Source of the DNA: Legionellales bacterium
Lineage (GTDB): Bacteria > Pseudomonadota > Gammaproteobacteria > Berkiellales > Berkiellaceae
DNA: 7,652 bases
Reading direction: 5' to 3'
Assembly (NCBI GenBank): GCA_023266435.1
Contig: JAHFQF010000113.1
Span: forward strand, 1 to 7,652
Shown: piece after piece, positions 1 to 5,181 of the stretch
Layout of the letters: each line of letters opens with the position of its first letter
Position numbering within the stretch: the stretch's first letter is position 1
The notes under the pieces: generated by a model
What the model saw: only the letters and a program-made list of their open reading frames with translations
Told to the model about the DNA's origin: nothing
Databases searched by the model: none
Translations under genes and position numbers: made by a program

Positions 1-188
1 AAGAAGCGTAATTTAAAATTTGCTAGTGAGCTATTGCTAATAAAAGCGGTTTCCGAGAAATTGACTGCTTGCGCTATGGCAAGCATTTGAGCTTCATTCA
101 ACTTATCCGCATTAAATACGACCCCCGCAGTATTGCCTCCTTGGTCATGGGCGGTGAATGCATTGACGACATGAACGTCTATTTTCAT
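1..188 (-). CDS. PhzF-family isomerase-like protein, N-terminal part (cut by window edge)
   Basis: Only the first 62 codons are in the window; the 3' end lies beyond position 1. Translated from the ATG at 188-186 the protein begins MKIDVHVVNAFT and continues with a GGNTAGVV stretch (residues 17-24) and NFSETAFI (43-50). These match the start of the PhzF phenazine-biosynthesis/epimerase-like family, in which the glutamate of the SETAF motif (Glu46 here) is the catalytic acid/base in characterised PhzF. The family's usual GNPAAVV is GNTAGVV here. Most members outside phenazine operons have no known substrate, so a role in phenazine synthesis should not be assumed. The start is supported by an AGAAAGGA ribosome binding site just upstream (about 191-200 on the minus strand). 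The gene is divergent from the ankyrin gene. The family call is fairly firm; the function is unknown. Confidence 0.85.
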   Translation of the reverse strand, partial: MKIDVHVVNAFTAHDQGGNTAGVVFNADKLNEAQMLAIAQAVNFSETAFISNSSLANFKLRF

Positions 189-340
189 TTTCAATCCTTT
201 CTTAAAGCTGTAAGCCGATAGGCTTTATTTATAATAAAAAAAGTCAGTTGTCTATTGTTTTTTTGATAAAATAGTAACATGACCCTAAAAATAATGTTAT
301 TTTAAGGCAATCAGCTTTTTAAACTATTTGGAGTAACATA
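189..340. promoter_or_regulatory. Divergent intergenic region between phzF-like and ankyrin genes
   Basis: This AT-rich spacer must carry the 5' ends of both neighbours. On the plus strand there is an extended -10 element, TGATAAAAT at 264-272 (TG, one base, then TAAAAT, 5 of 6 matches to TATAAT), with no good -35. Transcription from it would start near 279. Just downstream lies a perfect 7-bp inverted repeat, AAAATAA/TTATTTT with a TG centre (288-303), which could be an operator or simply AT-rich sequence. A GGAG ribosome binding site at 330-333 precedes the ankyrin ATG by 7 bases. On the minus strand, TAGACA and TATAAA (249-254 and 228-233) are separated by only 15 bp, so that promoter is weak. 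A short hairpin, AAGCC-GATA-GGCTT (212-225), would sit in the phzF-like leader. Confidence 0.4.
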
Positions 341-1156
341 ATGTTTCCAGCAGCTAGGTCATCGACAAAAGGGCTTGCCGGCCTCTCTTCGGCAACAGCG
401 CAGCTTGAAGGTATTTTGCTGTTAAACAAGCCTGGAGTTTCTAGCAAACATATTGATCCCGGTGCTTTAACATCACAAGTTTTTGCAATTGCTGCGCAGT
501 GTGGTACACCTGCTCAGTTAGAGGCTGAGAATCAGACACATTCCTCAGACGTTTCTCAGCGTATTGCTGAATTTCAGCGACTTGTGCAACAGTGTTTGGA
601 TAGAATAACCGAAATTAAACAATACAATGCTTCCAAAATTACTGATATTAGATCCACAATGCTAACTTTAATTAAAGCAGATGATGGGGCAGCCTTGGAA
701 CAAACTTTCAAAGATTATCAGGGCGGCGCTGATAGCTTAGAGTATTTAGCATATGGATTACGTGTTGCGGCCGCCGAGGGAAAACTGAAATGTCTAGCCT
801 ATCTGATAAAATCTAGATGTGCGAATATTCTGCAGGCTGGCAAAGACAGTGGAAAAGTCGCCATTCATCGTGCTGTTGAAAATGGTCATGTTGCAGCCTT
901 TACAGCGCTTCTTAGAGCCACTGATAATCAAGATTACTATGCACCTTGTCGTCAATTGCAATGCAAATTACCCAATGGCCAAGATACTGTTGACTTAATA
1001 GCAGCTTCTCTTATGCGAGATAAATTTATCGAAGCAGCAAAAGCAGTGCTAGAAGATCCGAGCATGAGTGATCATAAAATGGGAGATTTCTCTAAACTGC
1101 TGCAGCGTCTCACTGTGCTGCAAGGCCAAAAGCTAAAAACAAAACTCGCTTTCTAG
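341..1156 (+). CDS. Ankyrin-repeat-like protein, function unknown
   Basis: This is a 271-residue soluble protein without signal peptide or membrane segment. Residues 139-160 (GLRVAAAEGKLKCLAYLIKS...) and 172-193 (KVAIHRAVENGHVAAFTALL...) have the helix-turn-helix pattern of ankyrin repeats: A-A at the start of helix one, a G-H/G-K turn, and a leucine-rich second helix. A third degenerate unit is possible at about 211-234. A helical, possibly coiled-coil stretch lies at about 70-95. Residues 1-60 resemble nothing I recognise. The start follows a GGAG site 7 bases upstream. Ankyrin proteins in intracellular gammaproteobacteria are often secreted effectors, and the lysine-rich tail ends in hydrophobic residues, but no secretion signal can be proved from sequence alone. 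It could equally be a housekeeping scaffold protein. It appears to be transcribed alone. Confidence 0.8.
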   Translation: MFPAARSSTKGLAGLSSATAQLEGILLLNKPGVSSKHIDPGALTSQVFAIAAQCGTPAQLEAENQTHSSDVSQRIAEFQRLVQQCLDRITEIKQYNASKITDIRSTMLTLIKADDGAALEQTFKDYQGGADSLEYLAYGLRVAAAEGKLKCLAYLIKSRCANILQAGKDSGKVAIHRAVENGHVAAFTALLRATDNQDYYAPCRQLQCKLPNGQDTVDLIAASLMRDKFIEAAKAVLEDPSMSDHKMGDFSKLLQRLTVLQGQKLKTKLAF

Positions 1157-1182
1157 AACAGTGCCCCCCCGTAGGCTGTTTT
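1157..1182 (+). terminator. Weak hairpin after the ankyrin gene
   Basis: Starting one base after the ankyrin stop codon, AACAG (1157-1161) pairs with CTGTT (1176-1180) across a C-rich loop that contains a run of seven C. Two further C-G pairs are possible with a bulge. Only four T follow, so termination here would be weak at best. Confidence 0.3.
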
Positions 1183-1407
1183 CGAAATTGCGCAAAAAGC
1201 CCGTCCATAATGTACACCCACTACCTAGTTGTCTGCTGGTGGGTGTCCCATGATGCACTTAAAGAACGAATGCTTATAGTGACCCAGTAAAAAGCTGCTC
1301 ATACCACTTCTTTCGGGGTGGGGCTCAGTGTAGCGCTCTAGTTCCTTGCCCAAAACCCGCAGATAATAAAATAGGCCCAAAAGGGCCTTTTTTATTATCT
1401 GGATGCT
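1183..1407. other. G+C-rich, structured stretch without a convincing gene
   Basis: By hand count 87 of 180 bases (48%) in 1201-1380 are G or C, against 22 of 60 in the helicase at 1561-1620. A perfect 8-bp inverted repeat, ACACCCAC/GTGGGTGT, lies at 1214-1221 and 1239-1246, and a smaller one, CCAC/GTGG, at 1304-1321. The stretch ends in the strong terminator-like stem at 1360-1401. A minus-strand frame of 61 codons crosses it (1225-1410), but it needs a TTG start, runs through the terminator stem, and shows no motif I recognise. The segment may be an untranslated tail of the ankyrin transcript, a small RNA, or the remnant of an inserted element; I cannot decide between them. Confidence 0.45.
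1360..1401. terminator. Strong bidirectional intrinsic terminator (long stem)
   Basis: Two 19-base arms (1360-1378 and 1383-1401) pair with a single mismatch around an AAAA loop. The G+C core, AGGCCC-AAAA-GGGCCT, is followed by a T run on the plus strand (TTTTTTATT) and by TATTTTATT on the minus strand, so it can terminate transcription from either side. It would end any plus-strand transcript from the ankyrin gene or from the G+C-rich stretch, and it isolates the helicase from them. Confidence 0.75.
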
Positions 1408-1473
1408 CAATTAAAAGATGTATAAAGTTTGGCTGTCCCTTTTTCCCTCGAGCCAGACCCCTATTTTTAATTG
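1408..1473. repeat. 66-bp inverted-repeat unit, possible miniature element or REP-like sequence
   Basis: CAATTAAAA (1408-1416) and TTTTAATTG (1465-1473) are perfect 9-bp inverted repeats. Between them a second, nested pair, TTTGGCT (about 1430-1436) and AGCCAGA (about 1451-1457), can form a 7-bp stem with one G-T pair around a pyrimidine-rich loop. Nested arms flanking a short unit recall miniature transposable or REP-like elements, but I see no clear target duplication and no second copy in this window. The right arm overlaps the -35 box of the helicase promoter. Confidence 0.35.
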
Positions 1474-1499
1474 ACAGTCTCCGGCGCGATCACTAGCAT
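1471..1499 (+). promoter_or_regulatory. Sigma70-type promoter of the helicase gene
   Basis: A perfect -35 box TTGACA (1471-1476) and a -10 box TAGCAT (1494-1499, 4 of 6 matches) are separated by the optimal 17 bp. Transcription would begin near 1506, giving a leader of about 40 bases before the ATG at 1546. This position argues against the upstream in-frame starts at 1471 and 1498. Confidence 0.65.
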
Positions 1500-1545
1500 G
1501 AGTGGCGCACACAGAAAACTGAATTTTTTTGGAAAAATATTATTT

Positions 1546-3234
1546 ATGCAGCAAGATGAAGCGCTTGATTTATTAAAAATGGGGAAAAATATTTTTCTTA
1601 CTGGTGCTGCTGGTTCAGGAAAAACCTATTTGTTAAATCAATATATTAACTATATTAAAAAAAATAATGTAGTGATTGCCGTCACTGCCTCGACAGGCAT
1701 TGCGGCAACTCATTTGCAGGGTACCACTCTGCACTCATGGTCTGGAATAGGTGTAAAGGATACTCTTACCCAGAAAGATTTAGAAAAGTTACTTTCAACG
1801 AGTCGTATAAAGCGCAATTATAAAAAAACTAAGGTACTGATAATTGATGAGATATCTATGTTGCATAAGTATCAGCTTGATATGGTCGATGCTATTGCTC
1901 GTTATATTTCAAATTGTGATACGGTTTTTGGTGGTATGCAGGTTATATTATGCGGGGATTTTTTTCAGTTGCCGCCGGTTTCCACAGGCTTTTCCATAGG
2001 GGAAATACAGTTTGCATTCGAAGGTTCTGCCTGGGAAAATGGAGGGTTTCATGTTTGCTACCTACACGAACAGCATCGCCAAGTGGATGATCCACTGGTT
2101 GCTGTTTTAAATGATATACGTGGTGGTACGGCTGGCGAGCATACAAAAATCCCATTACGTACGCGTTATAAAAAAGAACCACAAGGGGCTACTAAAGCAA
2201 CAAAATTATATTCACGCAATATGAATGTAGATGCCATTAATGAGCAGGAGCTTGCCAGTCTTCATGGGCAGGAAAAAATATATCAGATGGAAACCAAGGG
2301 TTTCAGCGGTTTGATAGCAGGACTTAAGAAAAGCTGCCTCGCTTTAGAACAGTTAAAGCTAAAGATAGGCGCCGAAGTGATGTTCATAAAGAATGATATT
2401 TTAGGAAAATATGTCAATGGTACTCGTAGTGTTGTTGTCGGTTTTGACAAAAATGAAGGTTGGCCTATCGTTAAAACTTACGATAATGAAATGATTCTTG
2501 TTTATCCGGAAGAATGGAAGTATGAAGATAATGGAGTGGTACATGCAACGATTACACAAATACCACTTCGTCTTGCCTGGGCGATCACCATTCATAAAAG
2601 TCAAGGGATGACATTGGATGCAGCAGAGATAGATTTGGGCGATGCATTTGAGCCTGGTATGGGGTATGTTGCATTATCAAGGGTGCGCAGCTTAAGTGGT
2701 TTAAAACTTATGAACCTGAATGAAATGGCATTGACCGTGCACCCTAAAATTCTTCAGCAAGATAAGATTTTCCAGAAAAACTCAGCTGATACACTCCAAT
2801 ATTTACACTCTTTATCTGAAATAGAAAAAGCACAGTATCATGAAGAAACACTTATTGAACGTTTTGAAGGTGGCAAGACAAAGGGGGTAGATAAGGGAAA
2901 AAATAATAAAATAAAAAAAACAGAAAATCTTACTCATATGACAACATTAGCAATGCTTAAAGAAGACTCATCAGTCGAATCAATCGCTGTAAAGCGTGGA
3001 TTATCAGTTGGAACTATTATTAGTCATATAGAAAAGCTCAAGGGGCTACAGAAGATTGATCAAGATCTGATGGAAAATTTAAAAAGCTCGATCTCAAAAA
3101 ATGATTTTGACATTATTTTTGCGGAATTAGCAAAATCAGAAGATGGAAAATTGAGGCAAGTTTATGATAAATTTGACGGGAGGTACTCTTATACTTCTAT
3201 TCACATCGTGAGATTATTTGTAACCGACCGCTGA
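1546..3234 (+). CDS. Pif1-family superfamily 1B DNA helicase with C-terminal helix-turn-helix
   Basis: This is an ATP-driven 5'-to-3' DNA helicase of the Pif1/RecD2-like type, 562 residues from ATG 1546. Helicase motifs appear in order: Walker A GAAGSGKT (20-27), motif Ia ASTGIAAT (48-55), Walker B LIIDEIS (98-104), motif III CGDFFQLPPV (136-145), motif IV EQHRQ (175-179), motif V TIHKSQG (348-354) and motif VI ALSRVRS (376-382). A lysine-rich linker (about 440-460) leads to residues 463-502, which look like the helix-turn-helix domain (HTH_40 type) found at the end of some RecQ and bacterial Pif1 proteins. Family members unwind G-quadruplexes, R-loops and stalled forks; the exact role here is unknown. 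The ATG is chosen because MQQDEALDLLKMGKN matches the family's usual start, GGAAAA (1531-1536) lies 9 bases upstream, and the promoter covers the alternative starts at 1471 (TTG) and 1498 (ATG). All catalytic motifs are intact. Confidence 0.93.
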   Translation: MQQDEALDLLKMGKNIFLTGAAGSGKTYLLNQYINYIKKNNVVIAVTASTGIAATHLQGTTLHSWSGIGVKDTLTQKDLEKLLSTSRIKRNYKKTKVLIIDEISMLHKYQLDMVDAIARYISNCDTVFGGMQVILCGDFFQLPPVSTGFSIGEIQFAFEGSAWENGGFHVCYLHEQHRQVDDPLVAVLNDIRGGTAGEHTKIPLRTRYKKEPQGATKATKLYSRNMNVDAINEQELASLHGQEKIYQMETKGFSGLIAGLKKSCLALEQLKLKIGAEVMFIKNDILGKYVNGTRSVVVGFDKNEGWPIVKTYDNEMILVYPEEWKYEDNGVVHATITQIPLRLAWAITIHKSQGMTLDAAEIDLGDAFEPGMGYVALSRVRSLSGLKLMNLNEMALTVHPKILQQDKIFQKNSADTLQYLHSLSEIEKAQYHEETLIERFEGGKTKGVDKGKNNKIKKTENLTHMTTLAMLKEDSSVESIAVKRGLSVGTIISHIEKLKGLQKIDQDLMENLKSSISKNDFDIIFAELAKSEDGKLRQVYDKFDGRYSYTSIHIVRLFVTDR

Positions 3235-3343
3235 ACTATATTTATCGTTAATAATTCCACAGGTTAATTTAGCATCTTAAAAAAGTAGCATTCTTCTGCG
3301 TGTAGCCATATCAATCTGATAATCGTGAGATTGCCTGACAAAC

Positions 3344-3373
3344 AATAGGCCTAGTTAGGGGCTATTTTTATTT
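3344..3373 (+). terminator. Intrinsic terminator between helicase and the convergent membrane gene
   Basis: AATAG (3344-3348) pairs with CTATT (3362-3366), and CCTA (3350-3353) with TAGG (3356-3359), with a small internal loop between them; TTTATTT follows. It lies about 110 bases after the helicase stop and just before the end of the opposing gene, so it may serve both. The 133-base gap also contains a smaller hairpin, CAATCT/AGATTG (3312-3333), and nothing else that I can identify. Confidence 0.5.
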
Positions 3374-3967
3374 CTTATTGTAATAAATAAAAAATGGTAA
3401 AAAACAAATGGTTGGTGCTAACCAGGCTAACCAAGCAGGATCCGATTTTATATTCACTACACAAAAAGCAGTCACCGTTGCGACGGAAGCGCCCAACATC
3501 TTTTTTGCATGCAGCCGAATGCGTTGAGCAGGTGATAGTTTACCCAAATAATATAATACATCTGCAATCAGGAGACCCACGGATATTGATAAGAAGACAA
3601 GCAATACGAGACCCATCTCATCATGTTGTGAATGTAATACATAAGTTTTGTATCCCATCCATAGGGATGCGGGTAACATGAGTAAAAAGCCCAATTTATC
3701 CACTATGATATGAGGGGTACGTGTGTGCCCAAAACGCCAACCAGAGTAACACAGATAAAAACTGAAGATAGAGATCAGGAGTAGAAAAACGTTGTGAGTG
3801 ATAAAAGCGAGCAGTAGCGCTGTGAAAAAAATACCCGTCATTGCAAAGACATAGTATTTACCTGCTTTGCGATGAAAAGGACTGCCTTTTTTAGCTGCAA
3901 TGGCTAGTGGAAAGGTAATCAATGCAAGAAGCCCAAAAAAAATGTGGGTAAACAATAAAAAGTTCAA
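3368..3967 (-). CDS. Multi-pass membrane protein, DUF2306-like
   Basis: This is a 199-residue, strongly hydrophobic protein with about six or seven predicted membrane helices (roughly 3-25, 40-57, 59-75, 92-108, 118-139, 157-172 and 178-195), so an inner-membrane location is very likely. Its layout, with a histidine in the first helix (His8), FHRKAGKYYVF after it (31-41), and a late RLHAKKMLGA (151-160), resembles the DUF2306 family of bacterial membrane proteins, whose function is unknown. Spaced histidines in such proteins may bind heme or metal, but that is speculation. Translation starts at a TTG (3967-3965): the strong AAGGAG site at 3980-3975 is 7 bases away, and no better in-frame ATG has one. 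The gene converges on the helicase and lies 261 bp downstream of the dehydrogenase gene. Confidence 0.75.
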   Translation of the reverse strand: MNFLLFTHIFFGLLALITFPLAIAAKKGSPFHRKAGKYYVFAMTGIFFTALLLAFITHNVFLLLISIFSFYLCYSGWRFGHTRTPHIIVDKLGFLLMLPASLWMGYKTYVLHSQHDEMGLVLLVFLSISVGLLIADVLYYLGKLSPAQRIRLHAKKMLGASVATVTAFCVVNIKSDPAWLAWLAPTICFLPFFIYYNKK

Positions 3968-3980
3968 TGTGCCTCTCCTT

Positions 3981-4026
3981 AAGAAATGCTAGTTAAAAGA
4001 CATGAATATCTAGTTTTGCATTTCTT
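3981..4026 (-). repeat. 9-bp inverted repeat abutting the ribosome binding site of the TTG-started gene
   Basis: AAGAAATGC (3981-3989) and GCATTTCTT (4018-4026) are perfectly complementary across a loop of 28 bases. In the minus-strand messenger the stem would end exactly at the AAGGAG ribosome binding site. It could influence translation or mRNA stability, or it could be a DNA-binding site. Confidence 0.5.
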
Positions 4027-4161
4027 TTTCTAAGTAGTCAATTTCATACCTGATGCTGCTCGAAGGTTTATTTGAATGGCTTACTTTTCGAGCGCATGGC
4101 TTTTTATTCAGTAGTAGTATACGCTTGAAAAAAATAAAATCGATCTAATCGACTGACTCTA

Positions 4162-4176
4162 TGTTCATCATGAACA
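4162..4176. promoter_or_regulatory. Perfect 15-bp palindrome, operator-like
   Basis: TGTTCATCATGAACA has two exact 7-base half-sites around one central base, the form typical of a dimeric repressor site. The regulator is unknown. It lies between the dehydrogenase stop and the DUF2306-like gene on the minus strand, about 200 bases upstream of the latter's start. Confidence 0.4.
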
Positions 4177-4228
4177 GGTGTGATTTGTATGATAAGGCTT
4201 ATTAAGCATAGCCAGACGTTTTGAGGCG

Positions 4229-5038
4229 TCAATTTTTCACTGGCTTTGGTGAGGCCGCACTTCCTGCAAGCAACCCGCCATCCAAATTAAGCTCGATACC
4301 TGTAACGAAGCGAGATTCCTCGGAAGCCAAATAAACACAAGCCCAGGCAACATCTTCAGGATAGCCAAATGTTCCGAGGGGAATCTGGGAAACTAAGGCG
4401 TCAATAGCTGCAGTTCGCTCCTCTTGATTTTGGGGTAGCATGGGGTCCCACATAGGAGTGAGTATTGTTGCTGGATGAATAGAGTTGCAGCGAATATTGA
4501 GACCTTCTTGAGCACAATATAGCGCTACAGATTTAGTATGATTACGAATTGCCGCTTTACTGGACGCATAGGCAGCTGCATGAGGAATACCAACAAGACC
4601 AGAGCGTGAAGAGATATTGATGATATTTCCACGCCCTGATTTTCTCATCGCTTGGATGGCATATTTACAACCAAGAAATGTCCCATCAAGATTGATGGCA
4701 TGCACATGACGCCAACTTTCAAGGCTTGCATGCTCCGGATCTTGCGCCCCCCATGAACCTTGGAATCCCGTGATCCCAGCATTGTTTACTAGAATATCTA
4801 GTGAGCCAAAAGTGTTAGTGATGTAAGAAAATGTTTTTTCCCAATCTTGTTCTTTTTGCACATCTAAATGTTGATAATGAGCCTGCGGCCCCAACTTTAT
4901 AACAAGATCTTTGCAAAGGTCATCTTTGATATCGGAGAGAATAACAATTGCCCCCTCGCTCAAAAAGATTTTTGCAATGCCTTCGCCGATGCCTTGAGCT
5001 GCTCCTGTGATGAGCGCAACTTTGTTTTTCAATCGCAT
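4229..5038 (-). CDS. Short-chain dehydrogenase/reductase (classical SDR, NAD-type)
   Basis: This is a cytoplasmic oxidoreductase that interconverts an alcohol and a ketone with a nicotinamide cofactor; the substrate is unknown. The 269-residue protein has the full classical SDR layout: TGAAQGIG (11-18) for the cofactor, Asp36 at the end of the second strand (which favours NAD(H) over NADP(H)), Asp59, NNAG (85-88), and the catalytic set Asn116, Ser144, Tyr157 and Lys161 (YASSK). The C-terminal LDGG motif is also typical. The sequence resembles steroid and cyclic-alcohol dehydrogenases of this family, but such resemblance does not fix the substrate. The start at 5038 is chosen because MRLKNKVALITG is the normal family beginning and GGAG (5044-5047) lies 5 bases upstream; the frame is open to 5122, which would add 28 unlikely residues. 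It lies 143 bp downstream of the CorC-like gene in the same direction. Confidence 0.93.
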   Translation of the reverse strand: MRLKNKVALITGAAQGIGEGIAKIFLSEGAIVILSDIKDDLCKDLVIKLGPQAHYQHLDVQKEQDWEKTFSYITNTFGSLDILVNNAGITGFQGSWGAQDPEHASLESWRHVHAINLDGTFLGCKYAIQAMRKSGRGNIINISSRSGLVGIPHAAAYASSKAAIRNHTKSVALYCAQEGLNIRCNSIHPATILTPMWDPMLPQNQEERTAAIDALVSQIPLGTFGYPEDVAWACVYLASEESRFVTGIELNLDGGLLAGSAASPKPVKN

Positions 5039-5119
5039 AATTTCTCCAAAATCAGTTTGCTTTTCGATATGACTTAGTTTGAGAAAGTTAGACCTCTTTA
5101 CCCTACTGAACAGAAAATT

Positions 5120-5136
5120 CACCCTTTAAAAAGGTG
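5120..5136. repeat. 17-bp near-palindrome between the CorC-like and SDR genes
   Basis: The sequence CACCCTTTAAAAAGGTG is symmetrical about its central A apart from one mismatched pair. On the minus strand it could be a weak terminator for the CorC-like gene (AATTTT follows the stem) or an operator about 80 bases upstream of the dehydrogenase start. A smaller CCTG/CAGG pair lies next to it (5144-5154). Confidence 0.35.
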
Positions 5137-5181
5137 GAATTACCCTGAGACAGGTCGGTTCTTATTGCTGCTTTTTTCTCG

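Larger units (their letters stand above)
3968..4228. promoter_or_regulatory. Palindrome-rich intergenic region upstream of the DUF2306-like gene
   Basis: This spacer of 261 bases contains no credible gene on either strand; the longest ATG frames are 10-14 codons. It carries the ribosome binding site AAGGAG of the downstream minus-strand gene (3975-3980) and four perfect inverted repeats: AAGAAATGC/GCATTTCTT (3981-4026), GCTCGAA/TTCGAGC (4058-4093), TGTTCATCATGAACA (4162-4176) and GCTTATTAAGC (4197-4207). Some are probably operators or RNA hairpins. No good -35/-10 pair is obvious on the minus strand; the TTGACT at about 4041-4036 lacks a matching -10. Confidence 0.45.

Noticed and set aside
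1300..1350. Possible tRNA-like sequence in the G+C-rich segment
   Set aside because: No acceptor stem, T-loop consensus or anticodon arm can be assembled.
1225..1410. A 61-codon minus-strand frame in the G+C-rich segment
   Set aside because: It needs a TTG start without a ribosome binding site, runs through the strong terminator stem, and shows no recognisable motif. It is mentioned only as part of the unexplained segment.
1471..1545. Upstream in-frame starts for the helicase (TTG 1471, ATG 1498)
   Set aside because: Both lie within the predicted promoter and lack a ribosome binding site; the family normally starts close before the Walker A motif.
1943..2182. Minus-strand frame inside the helicase gene
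   Set aside because: It lies opposite conserved helicase motifs and has no family features; it is a shadow of the real gene.
3394..3681. Plus-strand frame opposite the DUF2306-like gene
   Set aside because: The minus-strand frame encodes regular membrane helices with a strong ribosome binding site; the plus-strand frame has no such support.
5039..5122. N-terminal extension of the dehydrogenase by 28 residues
   Set aside because: The extension does not resemble SDR proteins, and a good GGAG site sits inside it just before the ATG at 5038.
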